Shown here piece after piece: positions 27,383 through 35,349 of a stretch of DNA of 64,000 nucleotides; position 1 is the stretch's first letter; every line of letters starts with the position of its first letter. The translations under genes were made by a program, and so were the position numbers. Below the pieces are notes generated by a model. The model saw only the letters and a program-made list of their open reading frames with translations. It did no database searches and was not told where the DNA came from. The stretch comes from Pseudomonas canadensis (GTDB lineage: Bacteria; Pseudomonadota; Gammaproteobacteria; Pseudomonadales; Pseudomonadaceae): positions 191,030 through 255,029 of the forward strand of contig NZ_KI628540.1 in the NCBI RefSeq assembly GCF_000503215.1. Direction: 5' to 3'.

Positions 27383-27395
27383 GTCCAATATGGAA
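27383..27395. promoter_or_regulatory. DauR-type operator candidate, copy ahead of the binding protein
   Basis: GTCCAATATGGAA, with the palindromic core TCCAATATGGA, lies 75 bp upstream of the binding-protein start. It matches 11 of 13 bases of GTCCATTATGGAC upstream of dauB (31095-31107). Confidence 0.5.
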
Positions 27396-27469
27396 TTATA
27401 AGTACAAAAAACTGGCTTCATCTCTTTCTTCAGGCTTGCCAAACCAACAACAACTTGCGAGAACACTCC

Positions 27470-28246
27470 ATGAAGAAGCGCCCCTTTATCACCGCATTGG
27501 CCCTAGGCTTACTTGCCTCCAGCCATTTGATGGCCGCCGAGAAAACCCTGCGCATCGGCATTGAGGCGGCTTACCCGCCGTTCGCGTCCAAGACGGAAGA
27601 AGGCAAGATCGTCGGCTTCGACTACGACATCGGTAATGCGCTGTGCGCGCAGATGAAGGTCAAGTGTGTATGGGTTGAAGGCGAGTTCGACGGCCTGATT
27701 CCTTCGCTCAAGGTGAAGAAAATCGACATGGCGTTGTCGTCCATGACCATCAATGAAGACCGTAAGAAGTCGGTGGATTTCACCCACAAGTATTACTTCA
27801 CCTCATCGCGGCTGGTGATGAAGGAAGGCGCCGTGGTAGATGACCAATATGCCAGCCTCAAGGGCAAGACCATCGGCGTACAGCGCGCCACCACCACCGA
27901 CCGGTATGCCACCGAGGTGTTCGAGCCCAAGGGCATCAACGTCAAGCGCTACAGCAATAACGAAGAGATCTACATGGACCTGGCGGCCGGGCGGCTGGAT
28001 GCGATCTTTGCCGACACCATCCCCCTGAACGACTTTTTGCAAATGCCACGGGGCAAGGGCTACGCGTTTGTCGGTCCGGAACTCAAGGACCCGAAATACG
28101 TGGGCGAGGGTGCAGGGATTGCGGTGCGCAAGGGTAATACCGAGTTGGTCAGCGAGTTGAACGAGGCCATCGATGGCATTCGTGCCAGTGGTGAGTACCA
28201 GAAGATCTCGCAGCAGTACTTCAAGTCCGACATCTACGGCGATTGA
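27470..28246 (+). CDS. Basic amino acid ABC transporter periplasmic binding protein (ArgT/HisJ/AotJ type)
   Basis: 258 aa from ATG 27470. Signal peptide about 1-22 (FITALALGLLASSHLMAA). SBP_bac_3 fold with LRIGIEAAYPPFASKTEEGKI, the ligand loop FDGLIPSLKVKKIDMALSSMTI and the lobe-2 element KTIGVQRATTTDRYATEVF. It captures arginine, lysine, ornithine or their D-forms. It faces the dauBAR operon (convergent with dauR across a REPIN), as the comparable binding-protein gene does beside dauBAR in P. aeruginosa. Permease and ATPase genes are not in this window. Confidence 0.87.
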   Translation: MKKRPFITALALGLLASSHLMAAEKTLRIGIEAAYPPFASKTEEGKIVGFDYDIGNALCAQMKVKCVWVEGEFDGLIPSLKVKKIDMALSSMTINEDRKKSVDFTHKYYFTSSRLVMKEGAVVDDQYASLKGKTIGVQRATTTDRYATEVFEPKGINVKRYSNNEEIYMDLAAGRLDAIFADTIPLNDFLQMPRGKGYAFVGPELKDPKYVGEGAGIAVRKGNTELVSELNEAIDGIRASGEYQKISQQYFKSDIYGD

Positions 28247-28250
28247 TTGC

Positions 28251-28359
28251 CCCCTGTAGGAGCGAGCTTGCTCGCGAAAAACGCTAACGATAACGCGTTC
28301 ATTATGGCTTAACGCGTCGTCAGTGACTTTTTCGCGAGCAAGCTCGCTCCTACAAGGGG
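28251..28359. repeat. REPIN (TGTAGGAGCGAGC type), two inverted REP units
   Basis: The left arm (28251-28281, TGTAGGAGCGAGCTTGCTC...) and right arm (28328-28359) are nearly perfect complements separated by about 46 bp of unrelated sequence. This is the REP-doublet-forming-hairpin found in many copies in P. fluorescens genomes. It fills the gap between two convergent genes and ends both transcription units. Confidence 0.88.
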
Positions 28360-28367
28360 TAAGTCGA

Positions 28368-28994
28368 TCAGCCCTTCAACTCTTTCAGGTGTTTGTAGAC
28401 CGTCGCCCGCCCCATGCCCAGCACATTGGCCACATAGTTCGAGGCGCTCTTGCCCTTGAACGCCCCTTCGGCGTGCAGCGCCAGCACCAGCTCACGCTTG
28501 TGGTCACGGGTCAGCAGGTTCAGGCTCAACTGACGCTCGCGCATCCACGCATGCAGAAATGTGTTGATGCGCTCCTGCCAGTCATCGCGAAACAGCGAGT
28601 CCGGTTGCGGGATCAGTTTGCTCGGCGACAGGAACAGGTCCAGCGCCGCCTTGGCATTTTCAAACAGTGAGATATTCAGGTTGATGCACAGCACCGCCAG
28701 CCGACGACCTTTGTGGTCATGCAGCACGGTACTCAGGCTGCGGATTTTCTGACCGTCCCAGTTGAGCTTTTCGTACGGGCCTATGTTCACATCGCTGACG
28801 TCATCACTGAGCATGTCCTCCAGCGCCGAGTCATCACCGATGCTGCGCTTGGACAGATTGTTGGCGATGTAATCGACTTTTTGCGAGCGCAGGTCATGCA
28901 ACACCGCTTCAGCGTGGGGGAAGAACAGGGTGGCGATGGCGTCAGCCATCGCACGGAAGTTCTGCATGACCTTGTCTTGTTCAGCGGTGTTCAT
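28368..28994 (-). CDS. dauR: DauR-type transcriptional regulator (YheO-like PAS plus HTH)
   Basis: 208 aa from ATG 28994. YheO-like PAS domain about 10-120 (AVLHDLRSQKVDYIANNLSKR, RLAVLCINLNISLFENA) and a C-terminal HTH of the HTH_22 type (GAFKGKSASNYVANVLGMG, RATVYKHLKELKG). In P. aeruginosa DauR represses dauBAR and is relieved by D-arginine. The same gene order here (dauB-dauA-dauR) supports the name. Its ATG overlaps the dauA stop by one base (TGATG). A longer frame to 29150 runs into dauA and is not used. Confidence 0.9.
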   Translation of the reverse strand: MNTAEQDKVMQNFRAMADAIATLFFPHAEAVLHDLRSQKVDYIANNLSKRSIGDDSALEDMLSDDVSDVNIGPYEKLNWDGQKIRSLSTVLHDHKGRRLAVLCINLNISLFENAKAALDLFLSPSKLIPQPDSLFRDDWQERINTFLHAWMRERQLSLNLLTRDHKRELVLALHAEGAFKGKSASNYVANVLGMGRATVYKHLKELKG

Positions 28995-30127
28995 CAATGG
29001 GGCTCCAGGCGGGCAGGGGAGAGCATACCAGCGTCGAGGCCGAACTGCGTCAGAGCCTCCGGCAGCGGCGCGCCACGCACCAATGCAGCACTGGCCTGGC
29101 CCATGGCCGGCGAGGTCTGGATGCCATAGCCGCCTTGTGCCGCTACCCAAAACAGGCCCGGTATCATCGGGTCGAAACCCGAGAGCAGATCACCGTCGTG
29201 CACAAAGCTGCGCAGGCCGGCCCAGGTACGGGTCGGGCGGCGGATGGTCAGGGTGGTGGCTTCTTCGATCTGGTAGATGCCCATGGCGATGTCCAGTTCT
29301 TCGGGCTGGATATCCTGGGGTTCCACGGGATCGGCATTGGCCGGTGAGCCGAGGAACATGCCAGCGTCGGGTTTCATGTAGAAGGATTCGTCCAGTGCCA
29401 CCAGCATTGGCCAATGGTGGCTGTCGATGCCTTCGGGACCGGCGAAGATGAACGCCGAGCGCCGCTTGGGCTGCAAGCCGATAGATGCGGCGCCGGCGAG
29501 CCCGCCGATATGGTCGGCCCAGGCCCCGGCAGCGTTGATGATGACGTGCGCGGTATGGGTTGTATCTTGGGTTTGCACGTGCCAGATGCCGTCGGCGTCG
29601 CGGCTCAAACCGAGCACATGACTGCCGGTGCGCACTTCGCCGCCGTTGCGGCGGATGCCACGCAGATAGCCCTGGTGCAGGGCGTCGGTATCGATGTCGC
29701 TGGCGGTGGGGTCATACAGCGCCCCGTGGACTTTTTCGCGGCGCAGGATCGGCAATTTTCCACAGGCTTCGTCGGCGCTGAGCAATTGCACCTGCGACAC
29801 GGTGGCCTTGGCGCTCAAGTACTGGGCGTTCAACTCGGCCGCATCGCCAATGAAATCCACGGTCATTTCGCCCCGTGGCGTCAGCAGCGGGTGTTCACAG
29901 AAACCGGCGGGCGGGTTGTCGAAAAAATCTCGGCTGGCCAGGGTCAACGCGCGTACCTGCGGGGTGCCATAGGCGGCGGTGTACAGCGCGGCTGAGCGCC
30001 CGGTGGAGTGATAGGCCGGGTGGTTTTCGCGCTCCAGCACCAACACCTTGCCGTGCTGCGACAACCAGAACCCCGTGGACGCGCCGGCAATGCCGCCGCC
30101 GATGATGATGAAGTCTGCGTGGCTCAT
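28994..30127 (-). CDS. dauA: FAD-dependent catabolic D-arginine dehydrogenase DauA
   Basis: 377 aa. N-terminal dinucleotide fold FIIIGGGIAGASTGFWLS with glutathione-reductase-2-type follow-on (VLVLERENHPAYHSTGRSAA). The middle section IDTDALHQGYLRGIRRNGG and the end TWAGLRSFVHDGDLLSGFD, WVAAQGGYGIQTSPAMGQAS follow P. aeruginosa DauA closely. It oxidises D-arginine (and other D-amino acids, broadly) to the imino/2-oxo acid on the cytoplasmic side of the membrane. It overlaps dauB by ATGA. Confidence 0.94.
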   Translation of the reverse strand: MSHADFIIIGGGIAGASTGFWLSQHGKVLVLERENHPAYHSTGRSAALYTAAYGTPQVRALTLASRDFFDNPPAGFCEHPLLTPRGEMTVDFIGDAAELNAQYLSAKATVSQVQLLSADEACGKLPILRREKVHGALYDPTASDIDTDALHQGYLRGIRRNGGEVRTGSHVLGLSRDADGIWHVQTQDTTHTAHVIINAAGAWADHIGGLAGAASIGLQPKRRSAFIFAGPEGIDSHHWPMLVALDESFYMKPDAGMFLGSPANADPVEPQDIQPEELDIAMGIYQIEEATTLTIRRPTRTWAGLRSFVHDGDLLSGFDPMIPGLFWVAAQGGYGIQTSPAMGQASAALVRGAPLPEALTQFGLDAGMLSPARLEPH

Positions 30128-31068
30128 AACTGTCTCCAGAGTGCATTGGCCAGGGCGATGTCTTCCAGGCCCAGGCCTATGGAACGGAAGAATACGTGGC
30201 AGTCGTAGGACGGACGCTGCACCTGTTCGCTGAGTAATTCGGGTAGGTCACCAGCCACGGTGCGCGGGTCCCAGCCGTGTTGTTCAGCGGCGATCAGCAT
30301 TTCACCCGCCGCGCCTGGGGTAGTACGGCGATAGTCGCAGAATACCTGCATCGCGCCGAGACTTTGCGGCGAGACCTCATGGGCACGCGGAGCGTTGGTG
30401 CTGATCGACGTGATCAGCGCCGGTTTGCTCAGGCACGCCGGATCGAGCACCGGCGTGGCCGACGACGTGCACAGCAGGATCACGTCTGCATCGGCCACCG
30501 CCGCCTCGCAGCTGTGAGTGATGTTTACCCGTGGGTCCAGATGCTTGATGTGTGCGATAGCATCGGCGGATGCATTGACCAGGCTTGGCGAAAACACACT
30601 GATACTCTGCCAATCCCTGAAGCCTTTCACATAGTGCAGGTGCGCCTGGGCCACCTTGCCACTGCCGATGATCGCCAATCGTCGCGCTGCCAAAGGCGCC
30701 AATGCATCCACCGCCAGTGCAGTCGTTGCCGCAGTACGTGCCGTAGTCAGTTCGCCCGCATCGCACAACAGCAATGGTTGGCCGGTCTGCATCGACATCA
30801 GCAAGGTCCAGGCCGTCACCAGCGGGCCTTGTTCACGCACGATGTAGGGCGAAGTCTTGACACCGTACACCCCATCCTCGGCCAGTACGCCCAGGTAGTT
30901 GATGAAGTCGCCCGCCGCTTGCGGGAACTCCACGAGTTGTTGCGCCGGCTGCACCGCTTGCCCGGTTGCCAGGTCACGGAACAGTTTGCGCAGGATCTGC
31001 GGTACATCGATTTGACCGAGCAACTCGCGGGCTTGGGCCTGATGGATCACATGGGGTGTGCTGGACAT
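30124..31068 (-). CDS. dauB: DauB: NAD(P)H-dependent anabolic L-arginine dehydrogenase (ornithine cyclodeaminase/mu-crystallin family)
   Basis: 314 aa from ATG 31068 (GGAG 7 nt upstream). The ornithine-cyclodeaminase fold shows YGVKTSPYIVREQGPLV, TTARTAATTALAVDALA and the Rossmann turn LAIIGSGKVAQAHLHYV. With DauA it forms a two-step racemisation: DauA gives the 2-oxo acid from D-Arg, and DauB aminates it to L-Arg. First gene of dauBAR, with a palindrome 27 bp upstream of the start. Confidence 0.92.
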   Translation of the reverse strand: MSSTPHVIHQAQARELLGQIDVPQILRKLFRDLATGQAVQPAQQLVEFPQAAGDFINYLGVLAEDGVYGVKTSPYIVREQGPLVTAWTLLMSMQTGQPLLLCDAGELTTARTAATTALAVDALAPLAARRLAIIGSGKVAQAHLHYVKGFRDWQSISVFSPSLVNASADAIAHIKHLDPRVNITHSCEAAVADADVILLCTSSATPVLDPACLSKPALITSISTNAPRAHEVSPQSLGAMQVFCDYRRTTPGAAGEMLIAAEQHGWDPRTVAGDLPELLSEQVQRPSYDCHVFFRSIGLGLEDIALANALWRQL

Positions 31069-31094
31069 CGGTGTCTCCACGGATAAACTAATTT

Positions 31095-31107
31095 GTCCAT
31101 TATGGAC
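31095..31107. promoter_or_regulatory. DauR-type operator candidate ahead of dauB
   Basis: GTCCATTATGGAC is a perfect 13-bp palindrome (6-bp arms, one central base), flanked by imperfect outer arms AACTAA (31086-31091) and TTAGTT (31110-31115). It lies 27 bp upstream of the dauB ATG, a natural place for a repressor. A close relative precedes the binding protein at 27383-27395. Confidence 0.6.
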
Positions 31108-31152
31108 TTTTAGTTCTGCCGAGCAATATCCTGCGAGAAAAAAGCTGACGCC

Positions 31153-31416
31153 TTACTTACCCAGGTTCTGATTCATCAGATTGCCCAGCACCGGTCCGCG
31201 GCTGGCTGCTTGCCACTCATGGAAATTCTGGCAGCCCTGCACATTTGCCTCGGCGAGGTTGCTGCGCGGGTCGCAGATCATCGACCAGCGTTGCTGCAAC
31301 GACGGGTACTTGATGAAGTCAGCCCGCGTGGGTGGCTGGCAGCCGAGCAGGGCAATGGCGGACATCACCGCAGCGGTGGTTTGAAAGGCGGTGGAGGGGA
31401 CGATGTTCCAGTTCAT
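31153..31416 (-). CDS. Small predicted lipoprotein, unknown function
   Basis: 87 aa from ATG 31416. The N-terminal hydrophobic segment ends in a lipobox-like AIALLGC (Cys about 25), so the mature protein would be a lipid-anchored peptide of about 62 residues containing two more Cys (SMICDPR, VQGCQNFHEW). An in-frame GTG at 31437 is a longer alternative. I do not recognise the family. It lies alone between dauB and a LysR gene. Confidence 0.55.
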   Translation of the reverse strand: MNWNIVPSTAFQTTAAVMSAIALLGCQPPTRADFIKYPSLQQRWSMICDPRSNLAEANVQGCQNFHEWQAASRGPVLGNLMNQNLGK

Positions 31417-31549
31417 GATGATCAATACTCCCCGCACGGGAGCCCTTGAGATGGAGCTGCAACGGCCTGGAGTGTTGTGGCCGCAAGAGAATCCTACGGG
31501 CCAATTGGTTCCTTAAAAAGATCCACTTAAAGTTGATTTGACCAGGCCA

Positions 31550-32491
31550 TTAGTGGGTTTTGTATTGAAACCCGCCGGACAATTTCCCCTTCAAGTAACT
31601 GACCAGCTCACTCACCGCCTTCGGCACATGCGGCGAGTACGGTCGGATCAAATAGATCTCATCGGCAAACGCCCCCTTGAGCGTCCAGCCCTTGAGCACC
31701 TGCACCAACTTGCCGCTGGATAGGGCGGCATGGGCGCTGAAGTCCGGCAGCAGGGCGATGCCCAGGTGGTTGAGCGCCGAATCGCGCAGGGCTTCACTGT
31801 TATTGGTGGCGAAGCTGCCGGCGATGGGCACGGTGAGGCGTTCGACGTGTTTAGTGCCGCGTTCGAAGGTCCAGGCAGGCTGATCGGTGCCTCGTGGGTA
31901 GAACAGACAGTTGTGGGTGGACAGCTCACCGGGTTCGCGCGGTTCGCCGTGGCGCTGCAGGTAATCCTGGGTGGCGACCAGCACCGAGCCGGTGTCGCAC
32001 AGCTTCCAGGCCACATGGGTTTCCGGCACCTGGAAACCGTGGCGCACGGCCAGGTCGTACCCTTCGGCGGCCAGAGAACTCAGGGCGTCCGACACATCCA
32101 GTTGGATGCGCACCTGCGGGTACTGTTGCAAAAACTCCGACAGATGCGGCACCAATTGCTGACGGGCAAACGCCACGGGCGCCGTCAGCCGCACCAGCCC
32201 GCGAATCTCTCCGACCGAGTCGCGCACAGACGAGAAGCTGCGGGCGATTTGCTTGTAGGCGCTGCGCACTTCACGGGTCAGCGACAACCCCGCATCGGTC
32301 AGCCTGACGCTGCGTGTGGTCCGCGTTACCAACCGCGTCCCGGTGGCTTTTTCCAGGTCAGAAATGCGCTGGCTCACGGCGGACTTACTGACGCCCAGAC
32401 GCGCGGCAGCGGCGGTGTAGGTGCCTTGTTCTTCCAGCACCGACAGCCAGTGAATATGGGTCCACAGCCCTTCGATCTCAGTTTTTTCCAT
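31550..32491 (-). CDS. LysR-family transcriptional regulator
   Basis: 313 aa from ATG 32491. HTH TYTAAAARLGVSKSAVSQRI at about 23-42, followed by a LysR substrate-binding domain (VRLTAPVAFARQQLVPHL and AAEGYDLAVRHGFQVP). It belongs to the AphB/DsdC-like branch. Divergent from mmsA across a 110-bp gap, the usual layout for a LysR protein controlling its neighbour. Confidence 0.9.
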   Translation of the reverse strand: MEKTEIEGLWTHIHWLSVLEEQGTYTAAAARLGVSKSAVSQRISDLEKATGTRLVTRTTRSVRLTDAGLSLTREVRSAYKQIARSFSSVRDSVGEIRGLVRLTAPVAFARQQLVPHLSEFLQQYPQVRIQLDVSDALSSLAAEGYDLAVRHGFQVPETHVAWKLCDTGSVLVATQDYLQRHGEPREPGELSTHNCLFYPRGTDQPAWTFERGTKHVERLTVPIAGSFATNNSEALRDSALNHLGIALLPDFSAHAALSSGKLVQVLKGWTLKGAFADEIYLIRPYSPHVPKAVSELVSYLKGKLSGGFQYKTH

Positions 32492-32600
32492 AATTGTATT
32501 GTTCGCATTAATGGACAATAAGTTCTGGATTCTGCTCTGGTTTGGAACAAATCGGAAGCCTATGGTGTGTCCCAACGCTACCCACCTGGGATTTACTGCC
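32492..32600. promoter_or_regulatory. Divergent lysR-mmsA promoter region
   Basis: This AT-richer gap holds ATTGT (32494-32498) and ACAAT (32515-32519) as outer inverted half-sites around GTTCGCATTAATGG, a possible LysR-type site. A half-site ATTAATGGAC resembles half of the dau palindrome, probably by chance. Confidence 0.35.
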
Positions 32601-34100
32601 ATGACAACCACAATCGAGCACTACATCAACGACCAGCGCGTGAGCCGCGATGATCGCTATCAGGACGTCTACAACCCGGCCACCGGCGAAAAGACTGGCC
32701 GCGTCGCCCTGGCCAGCCGCCAAACTGTCTCCGAAGCCGTGGCCGCTGCCCAGGCTGCCTTCGCCGACTGGGCCGACACTCCACCCATCCGCCGCGCCCG
32801 CGTGTTGTTCGAATACCTGCACCTGCTGCGTGCACGCAAGGATGACCTGGCGCGCATCATCGTCGCCGAGCACGGCAAGGTCTTTACCGACGCCCAGGGT
32901 GAAGTCGACCGTGGCATCGACATTCTCGAATTTGCCTGCGGCATTCCCAACCTGCTCAAGGGCGAACACTCCGACCAGGTTTCCCGTGGCATGGACAACT
33001 GGACGATGCGCCAACCGCTCGGCGTTGTGGCCGGTGTTACACCGTTCAACTTCCCGGTGATGGTGCCAATGTGGATGTACCCGATCGCCATCGCGGCGGG
33101 CAATACCTTCATCCTCAAGCCAAGCCCGACCGACCCAAGCGCGTCGCTTTTCATGGCCGAACTGCTGCGCGAAGCCGGCTTGCCCAAAGGCGTGTTCAAC
33201 GTGGTGCAGGGCGACAAGGAATCGGTTGATGCGCTGATCGAACACCCGGACGTCAAGGCCGTGAGCTTCGTTGGCTCTACCCCGATTGCCCAATACATCT
33301 ACGAGACCGGCGCGCGCAATGGCAAGCGCGTGCAAGGCCTGGGCGGCGCCAAAAACCACATGGTGGTGATGCCCGACGCGGATATCGAAAAAACCGTCGA
33401 CGCCCTGATGGGCGCCGCCTACGGCAGTGCCGGCGAACGCTGCATGGCCATCTCCGTCGCCGTGCTGGTGGGCGATGTGGGTGACAGAGTCATCGCCGCC
33501 TTGACCGAGCGTGCCAAGCAACTGCGCATCACCGACGGCCGCGACCTTAAGGCCGAAATGGGCCCGATCGTATCCCGCGCGGCGCTGGAGCGTATCAGCG
33601 GCTACATCGAACAAGGCGTACAGGCCGGCGCGCAACTGCTGCTCGACGGGCGCGACTACGTGCCCACCGAAGCGGGCCTGGAAAACGGCTTCTGGCTTGG
33701 CGCGACTTTGTTTGATCACGTGACCAAAGAGATGAGCATCTACCGCGAAGAAATCTTCGGCCCGGTGCTGGCCTGCGTGCGCGTGAATGACTTCGGCGAA
33801 GCGATCAAGCTGGTCAACGACCACGAATTCGGCAATGGCGTGAGCTGCTTCACCCGCGACGGCAATATCGCCCGCGAGTTTGCACGACGGATTGAAGTGG
33901 GCATGGTCGGCATCAACGTACCGATCCCGGTGCCGATGGCATGGCACGGGTTCGGCGGCTGGAAGAAGAGTCTGTTCGGCGACATGCATGCCTACGGCAC
34001 TGAGGGCGTGCGCTTCTACACCAAGCAGAAGTCGATCATGCAGCGCTGGTCGGAGAGCATCGAGCAGGGCGCGGAGTTTGCGATGCCTGTGTCCAAGTAA
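32601..34100 (+). CDS. mmsA: CoA-acylating methylmalonate-semialdehyde dehydrogenase
   Basis: 499 aa from ATG 32601. Aldehyde dehydrogenase fold with catalytic C281 in GSAGERCMAISVAV. The usual catalytic glutamate segment reads LGGAKNH, without Glu, the hallmark of CoA-dependent MMSDH. Converts methylmalonate semialdehyde to propionyl-CoA, or malonate semialdehyde to acetyl-CoA, with NAD and CoA. mmsB or a beta-alanine transaminase does not follow, so valine, beta-alanine or inositol catabolism are all possible. Terminator-like hairpin after the stop. Confidence 0.92.
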   Translation: MTTTIEHYINDQRVSRDDRYQDVYNPATGEKTGRVALASRQTVSEAVAAAQAAFADWADTPPIRRARVLFEYLHLLRARKDDLARIIVAEHGKVFTDAQGEVDRGIDILEFACGIPNLLKGEHSDQVSRGMDNWTMRQPLGVVAGVTPFNFPVMVPMWMYPIAIAAGNTFILKPSPTDPSASLFMAELLREAGLPKGVFNVVQGDKESVDALIEHPDVKAVSFVGSTPIAQYIYETGARNGKRVQGLGGAKNHMVVMPDADIEKTVDALMGAAYGSAGERCMAISVAVLVGDVGDRVIAALTERAKQLRITDGRDLKAEMGPIVSRAALERISGYIEQGVQAGAQLLLDGRDYVPTEAGLENGFWLGATLFDHVTKEMSIYREEIFGPVLACVRVNDFGEAIKLVNDHEFGNGVSCFTRDGNIAREFARRIEVGMVGINVPIPVPMAWHGFGGWKKSLFGDMHAYGTEGVRFYTKQKSIMQRWSESIEQGAEFAMPVSK

Positions 34101-34123
34101 CGGCCAAAAGAACACAGCAGGGT

Positions 34124-34160
34124 AAATGTGGGAGGGGGCTTGCCCCCTCCCACATTTTTT
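34124..34160. terminator. Hairpin terminator / REP (GTGGGAGGGGGC type)
   Basis: AAATGTGGGAGGGGGC (34124-34139) pairs exactly with GCCCCCTCCCACATTT (34142-34157), leaving a 2-base tip, followed by T residues. It is the other common P. fluorescens REP palindrome class and would terminate mmsA transcripts. Confidence 0.85.
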
Positions 34161-34196
34161 GGCTGCGTAAGGGTTGACGATCCGGTGAATCGAGAA

Positions 34197-34216
34197 TACT
34201 GTACATAAACACAGTG
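34197..34216. promoter_or_regulatory. LexA (SOS) box upstream of pectin lyase
   Basis: CTGTACATAAACACAG at 34199-34214 has the exact CTGT-N8-ACAG form of the LexA box. The extended 20-mer matches the E. coli-type consensus TACTGTATATAAAAACAGTA at 17 of 20 positions. It lies 125 bp before the pectin lyase ATG. The right half is also part of a perfect palindrome TAAACACAGTGTTTA (34206-34220). Confidence 0.7.
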
Positions 34217-34259
34217 TTTAAGCGCTGATCGACCAACACCCGGCAACCTCAGTCCTGCC

Positions 34260-34291
34260 AAACACTGTGTGCAAGTTAACGGATTAACTTG
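34260..34291. promoter_or_regulatory. Second AAACACtGTGT copy and CAAGTTAA-TTAACTTG palindrome
   Basis: AAACACTGTGT (34260-34270) repeats the AAACACAGTGT at 34207-34217, 53 bp downstream, about five helical turns. CAAGTTAA (34272-34279), cgga, TTAACTTG (34284-34291) is a perfect 8-bp inverted repeat. Both lie between the SOS box and the pectin lyase start and may bind an activator or repressor. Confidence 0.45.
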
Positions 34292-34340
34292 ATGCACAGG
34301 CTCGTCTTACCGAGCCATTTTATTGATAGAGAGGGAACTC

Positions 34341-35279
34341 ATGTCCTATCCAGAAAGCAAACTCACCGGTTTGACCGGTTTCGCCCAAGCGGCAAAAGTG
34401 ACAGGTGGCTGGTCCGGCCCTGTGGTCAGTATCACCACACTCGATCAACTCAAGGCTAATATCGGCGATACCACCCCACGGGTACTGGTGATCAACAGTA
34501 ATATCTCGGCGTCGAGCCTGACTAAAGTCAACATGGGCGCCAACAAGACCCTGATTGGCTCGTTCCAGAACCGCACCCTGGAGAATATTCACCTGCGTGC
34601 AACGGCGCAGTCGCAGAACATTATTCTGCAGAATCTTATCTTCAAGCATTCGGCAAATATCAAGGCCAATGACGATATTCAGGTCTACTTGAACTACGGC
34701 AGCAAGTATTGGATTGACCATTGCTCTTTCGTCGGGCACAGCTGGTCCACCACTGACGGCAGTGAAGATAAACTGCTGTATATCGGTGAAAAGGCCGATT
34801 ATGCCACCATCAGCAACTGTTTCTTTGGCAGCCACAAGTATGGCCTGATCTTCGGCCACCCGGCGGATGATAATAAAGCAGAGTTTAATGGTTATCCGCG
34901 CCTGACGCTGTGCCATAACCGCTTCGACAACATGGAAGTGCGTGCGCCTGGCTTGATGCGTTACGGTTATTTTCATGTGTACAACAACTACATCAATAAC
35001 TTCCACCTCGGTTTTACCCTGGCACAAAACGCCAATATCCTTTCTGAAAGTAACTACTTTGGCGAAGGCAGCCAAAATAAAGGCATGTTGGACGACAAAG
35101 GCACTGGCACGTTCACCGATACCAACAGTGTCCCGCCGATCACCAATCAGAAGTCGCCTAAAGCGCAATGGACGGCCCTTTCCAACTATGGCTATACCTT
35201 GAAGACCGCCGCACAAGCCAAGGACTTTACCCAGAAGAATGCCGGCGCCCAGTCGGTAGCCCTGATCTTTGGTAGTTGA
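34341..35279 (+). CDS. pnl: Pectin lyase (polysaccharide lyase family 1), no signal peptide
   Basis: 312 aa from ATG 34341 (GAGAGGGA upstream). Right-handed beta-helix lyase. Metal-region and core motifs are WIDHCSF (124-130), TTDGSEDKLLYIG and EVRAPGLMRYGYFHVYNNY, with the probable catalytic arginine at R201 or R207. From memory, length and sequence match the P. marginalis pectin lyase Pnl. The start MSYPESKLTGLTGFAQAA carries no Sec or Tat signal, so export must use another route or cell lysis. Codons are visibly richer in A/T (AAT, AAA, ATT) than neighbours. Eliminates methylated polygalacturonate to unsaturated products. Confidence 0.88.
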   Translation: MSYPESKLTGLTGFAQAAKVTGGWSGPVVSITTLDQLKANIGDTTPRVLVINSNISASSLTKVNMGANKTLIGSFQNRTLENIHLRATAQSQNIILQNLIFKHSANIKANDDIQVYLNYGSKYWIDHCSFVGHSWSTTDGSEDKLLYIGEKADYATISNCFFGSHKYGLIFGHPADDNKAEFNGYPRLTLCHNRFDNMEVRAPGLMRYGYFHVYNNYINNFHLGFTLAQNANILSESNYFGEGSQNKGMLDDKGTGTFTDTNSVPPITNQKSPKAQWTALSNYGYTLKTAAQAKDFTQKNAGAQSVALIFGS

Positions 35280-35322
35280 TTAGCTAGCTTTCTACTTAGC
35301 GATCATTTAATACGGGTGCCAT

Positions 35323-35349
35323 TGTATTTATATCAAGGATATAAATACA
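35323..35349. promoter_or_regulatory. 12-bp perfect inverted repeat upstream of levansucrase
   Basis: TGTATTTATATC (35323-35334), aag, GATATAAATACA (35338-35349). It lies in an AT-rich 250-bp gap, 44 bp after the pectin lyase stop and 182 bp before levansucrase. It may be a rho-independent-like end for the lyase (no T-tract is seen) or an operator in the levansucrase leader. Confidence 0.5.

Noticed and set aside
32508..34115. 535-codon frame antisense to mmsA
   Set aside because: Shadow ORF created by GC-rich codon bias; His-rich composition and no motif.
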